Shown here: in pieces, positions 15,726-17,899 of the stretch
How positions within the stretch are numbered: the first letter of the stretch is position 1
Layout: each line of letters opens with the position of its first letter
Assembly: GCA_045577925.1 (NCBI GenBank)
Contig: JAZNJH010000006.1
Location: 1 to 17,899, forward strand
Length of the DNA stretch: 17,899 nucleotides
From: UBA4717 sp045577925
GTDB lineage: Bacteria > Bacillota > Clostridia > Oscillospirales > CAG-272
Reading direction: 5' to 3'
The notes under the pieces: generated by a model
What the model was told of the DNA's origin: nothing
Database searches by the model: none
The model's input: the letters and a program-made list of their open reading frames with translations, nothing else
Program-made: the position numbers and the translations under genes

Positions 15726-15762
15726 AACTCCCGAAAACGTTTGGTTTTCGGGAGTTCTTTTG
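15726..15762. terminator. Bidirectional terminator between the small peptide gene and yqhQ
   Basis: A perfect 13-bp stem (15726-15738 with 15744-15756) with a five-base loop is followed by TCTTTTGTT. On the other strand, the run TTTTAATT follows. It serves both the rsmA/small-peptide transcript and the convergent yqhQ gene, which ends at 15763. Confidence 0.92.
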
Positions 15763-16731
15763 TTACCAGTTATCACTGTTATCATCAGGAATTACACGCT
15801 TGACTGCTTCAATTGCACACTCTATCATAGAGTCGTCAGGCTCAAGCACGGATATATGCTGAAGCCATACGCCGGGAAGCGATATAAGTCTTGTGAAAGC
15901 GTTGTCATGTCTTCCTGCAATCTTGATAAGCTCATATCCGATGCCTACTGTAAGAGGCAAGAGACAAAGCTTGATGCCTGTTCTGAGAATGGGATTTGTT
16001 ACAGTTATGAACATGGAAATGATTATTCCAACGATAAGCATAAGTATCATAAACGACGTTCCGCATCTGGGGTGGAATTTATTCATTTTACGTACGTTTT
16101 CAACGGTAAGCTCGAGGCCTGCTTCATAGCAGAATATTGTTTTGTGTTCCGCTCCATGATACATGAATGTACGTCTGATGTCCTTCATCAGAGATACAAG
16201 GTACATGTATAAAACAAATATTATTATACGAAGTACGCCCTCAAATAAGCTTCTCATAAATCTTCCTTCAAGCGCAGGGAAGGCCTTGACGAGCCATGAG
16301 AAAATCTGAGCAGGCAGATACATGAAGAGTACGAGCGCAAGTGCAACACCGAGAACAGAAGCAACAACGGTGAGAATATTCATGAAAATACTCTCCTTTT
16401 TCTTTTTTGCCTCAGCCTCTTCTTCACTTAAAGCCTCGTTATTTTTGTTTTCTTCCTCTTCAATACCGCTAAGCTCGGCAGACTCCATAAGGCACTTGTA
16501 GCCAAGCTTCATAGACATTATGAAGTTATATACACCGCGGATTATCGGAAGCTTAAGAATAGCGGGTACTTTCTTGTTTCCCGTTTCCCATTCTTTAATA
16601 ACTATCTCGCCGCTTGTGTGTCTGACCGCCATGGCAGTCTTTTTCGGACCGCGCATCATGATACCCTCGATAAGTGCCTGACCGCCGATAGAGGTTTTTT
16701 TTCGCGCGCATATTATATCGTTTTCTTTCAA
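15763..16731 (-). CDS. yqhQ: YqhQ family membrane protein (DUF1385)
   Basis: A 322-residue protein of the DUF1385 (YqhQ) family, widely conserved in Bacillota; its molecular role is not established to my knowledge. Family motifs are GGQALIEGIMMRGP (16-29), YHGAEHKTI (191-199) and HPRCGTSF (220-227). Their His, Glu and Cys residues look like a metal or active-site set. About four membrane segments are visible (roughly 118-140, 162-184, 225-246, 254-272). A charged, glutamate/lysine-rich stretch at about 90-113 forms a low-complexity loop. The start is a TTG (16729-16731) with GAAAGGG eight bases upstream; the only nearby upstream ATG runs straight into a stop. The gene is monocistronic, divergent from the EamA permease. 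Confidence 0.92.
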   Translation of the reverse strand: MKENDIICARKKTSIGGQALIEGIMMRGPKKTAMAVRHTSGEIVIKEWETGNKKVPAILKLPIIRGVYNFIMSMKLGYKCLMESAELSGIEEEENKNNEALSEEEAEAKKKKESIFMNILTVVASVLGVALALVLFMYLPAQIFSWLVKAFPALEGRFMRSLFEGVLRIIIFVLYMYLVSLMKDIRRTFMYHGAEHKTIFCYEAGLELTVENVRKMNKFHPRCGTSFMILMLIVGIIISMFITVTNPILRTGIKLCLLPLTVGIGYELIKIAGRHDNAFTRLISLPGVWLQHISVLEPDDSMIECAIEAVKRVIPDDNSDNW

Positions 16732-16767
16732 TTTTGTTACCCTTTCATAATTATCATTACCTATAAC

Positions 16768-16796
16768 AGTTTATCACAAATAAAATCCAAGTTCAA
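16768..16796 (-). promoter_or_regulatory. Sigma-A promoter of yqhQ
   Basis: On the minus strand, TTGAAC (16791-16796) lies 17 bases before TAAACT (16768-16773), with an extended -10 TG. The predicted start is near 16761. Confidence 0.6.
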
Positions 16797-16833
16797 GTAA
16801 AATTATCAACTTTGCAAATTTATTTACATTTCA

Positions 16834-16862
16834 TTGACTTTTAATAATAACTTTGCTATAAT
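16834..16862 (+). promoter_or_regulatory. Sigma-A promoter of the EamA permease gene
   Basis: TTGACT (16834-16839) is followed after 17 bases by a perfect TATAAT (16857-16862) with an extended -10 TG. The gene starts at 16899 with AAAGG at 16885-16889. Confidence 0.85.
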
Positions 16863-16898
16863 CTTTTCGTTAATTCTTATGACGAAAGGTCAGATAAA

Positions 16899-17777
16899 AT
16901 GAGCATATCAAAATTCCAAATGAGTACTCGCAGTGCGATACTTTGGATGACACTTGCATCTGTTTTGTGGAGTATAGCAGGAGTTATTTTTAAATACATA
17001 AACTGCAATAGTTTCGTTATAGCCGGTGTGCGAAGTTTTATTTCAGCGCTAACCGTGCTCGTTTATATGCTTTTAACAAAAAAGAAGTTTGTGATAAACA
17101 AAACAACGATTCTTAACGCCTTCTGGCTTGCGCTTACATTTTTCTGCTTTGTCGGTGCAAATAAGCTGACAAGCTCGGCAAATGCAATTGTGCTTCAGTA
17201 TACGGCGCCCGTGTTCGTGCTTTTATATCAGTCGTTTTTTAAAAAGCTTCGTCCGAAGATAAACGATATAATATGCGTTGTGATAACGTTTATAGGAATC
17301 TTAATATTCTTCTTTGATAGTATTGGCAGTGGAAATATAATAGGAGATATTATCGCCGTGATTTCAGGCATAGGCTTTGCAGCAGTATTCATCGTTGTTG
17401 GAGATTCTAATGAGACTACGAGCATAAACGGCATATTCCAGGGTCAGCTTCTGACGGCGTTTATCGGAATTCCTTTTGTGTTCTTCACACAAAACACGTT
17501 TGATCTTCAAACGATAGGTCTGCTTTTGCTTCTCGGTGTCGTTCAGCTTGGCATACCTTATATAATCGTAGCACTTGCAGGACCGCACTGCCCGGCGCTC
17601 GCAAGTACGCTTGTGACGGTGCTTGAGCCGCTGTTAAATCCCGTGTGGGTGGCACTTATATATCGCGAGATACCGAGTATATGGTCGTTTACAGGCGGCG
17701 TTATCGTAATCGCTAACGTACTTATCTGGTGTGTTATGCGCGACAGACACAAAAGTGCAGATGAATTGTCAAGCTAA
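16899..17777 (+). CDS. EamA/DMT superfamily permease
   Basis: A 292-residue inner-membrane protein of the drug/metabolite transporter superfamily with two EamA repeats (about 11-138 and 148-283) and around ten membrane segments. The first repeat opens with ASVLWSIAGVIFKY (20-33), and each repeat closes with a conserved helix (SSANAIVLQYTAPVFVLLY near 96; ASTLVTVLEPLLNPVWVAL near 238), as in the family. Such proteins export or import metabolites, amino acids or drugs; the substrate is unknown. AAAGG sits nine bases before the ATG at 16899; a second ATG at 16920 has no ribosome binding site. The last codons (DELSS and TAA) overlap the stop of the minus-strand transposase remnant, so the native C-terminus may have been altered by insertion. 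Confidence 0.93.
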   Translation: MSISKFQMSTRSAILWMTLASVLWSIAGVIFKYINCNSFVIAGVRSFISALTVLVYMLLTKKKFVINKTTILNAFWLALTFFCFVGANKLTSSANAIVLQYTAPVFVLLYQSFFKKLRPKINDIICVVITFIGILIFFFDSIGSGNIIGDIIAVISGIGFAAVFIVVGDSNETTSINGIFQGQLLTAFIGIPFVFFTQNTFDLQTIGLLLLLGVVQLGIPYIIVALAGPHCPALASTLVTVLEPLLNPVWVALIYREIPSIWSFTGGVIVIANVLIWCVMRDRHKSADELSS

Positions 17778-17899
17778 GTGCAACACTTTTTGATAGCATC
17801 TTGAAATAAATCCAAGGGATTATTGTAATTTAAAACCTTTTTAGGCCTGGCGTTGATCAACGCCAGGTTCTTTTTTAGAGTGGTAGGACTAACTCTTGA
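17774..17899 (-). CDS. IS30-type transposase, C-terminal end (partial)
   Basis: A minus-strand reading frame of 41 residues enters from the right edge and stops at TAG (17774-17776). Its INARPKKVLNYNNPLDLF stretch matches the C-terminal signature of IS30-family DDE transposases (N.RPRK.L...P...F), just after the catalytic glutamate region, which lies outside the window. The frame is intact as far as seen. The stop overlaps the TAA of the EamA gene on the other strand, so the terminal inverted repeat of the element should lie near 17750-17776 or inside the end of that gene. The other end is not visible. Confidence 0.78.
   Translation of the reverse strand, partial: SRVSPTTLKKNLALINARPKKVLNYNNPLDLFQDAIKKCCT
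17846..17876 (+). terminator. Terminator-like palindrome downstream of the EamA gene
   Basis: A perfect 22-base inverted repeat (17846-17867, centre GATC) is followed by TTCTTTTTT on the plus strand, so it can end the EamA transcript. It lies wholly within the minus-strand transposase coding sequence, where it encodes LALINAR. Confidence 0.65.

Larger units (their letters stand above)
17750..17899 (-). mobile_element. End of an IS30-family insertion sequence (partial)
   Basis: The transposase tail at the right edge implies that the window ends inside an insertion sequence. The left boundary is approximate: the element end is expected within a few tens of bases of the transposase stop, but with only one end visible neither the inverted repeat nor a target duplication can be defined. 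Confidence 0.55.

Noticed and set aside
16789..16812. An imperfect inverted repeat (AAGTT...AACTT) overlapping the yqhQ -35 box, considered as an operator
   Set aside because: Only about half of the positions are symmetric, which is not above what AT-rich DNA gives by chance.

Overview
The window reads as a chromosomal segment of an anaerobic, moderate-GC Bacillota, most likely a Clostridia-class (gut-type) bacterium. Supporting signs are AGGAGG-type ribosome binding sites, sigma-A promoters with N16-N17 spacers at nearly every transcription unit, U-tailed intrinsic terminators, and typical Clostridia families (YitT, UPF0371/DUF1846, YqhQ/DUF1385, and a very large BadF/HgdC-HgdB fusion). The taxon is an inference; no rRNA or tRNA gene is present to confirm it.

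Layout. (1) Positions 1-3104, + strand: the 3' end of a histidine operon, hisA (last 12 codons), hisF, hisIE and a PHP-type histidinol-phosphate phosphatase, followed 12 bases later by a YitT-family membrane protein and a strong terminator at 3138-3180. (2) Positions 3105-3430: a non-coding stretch with two overlapping sigma-A promoters. (3) Positions 3431-7717, + strand: one 1428-residue protein carrying two tandem ATPase activator domains and two dehydratase-component-like halves, ending at a bidirectional terminator. (4) Positions 7754-14486, - strand: UPF0371/DUF1846 protein, SulP anion transporter with a STAS domain, membrane acyltransferase (family 3), and a two-gene unit of an OPT oligopeptide transporter followed by a PqqD-like small protein. 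(5) Positions 14602-15761, + strand: rsmA (ksgA), then a 32-codon hydrophobic peptide gene with its own perfect-consensus promoter and a terminator. (6) Positions 15763-16731, - strand: YqhQ (DUF1385). (7) Positions 16834-17777, + strand: an EamA/DMT permease. (8) Positions 17774-17899, - strand: the C-terminal end of an IS30-type transposase running off the window.

Most genes are ordinary housekeeping or transport functions. Three things deserve attention. The first is the single-chain activase/dehydratase-like protein, whose cysteine spacing suggests both an intramolecular pseudo-dimer ATPase and two cluster-binding halves. The second is the tiny membrane peptide behind a perfect promoter between rsmA and yqhQ. 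The third is the OPT-PqqD pair, which lacks any visible PQQ or radical-SAM partner. No CRISPR array, prophage, defence island or biosynthetic cluster is visible.
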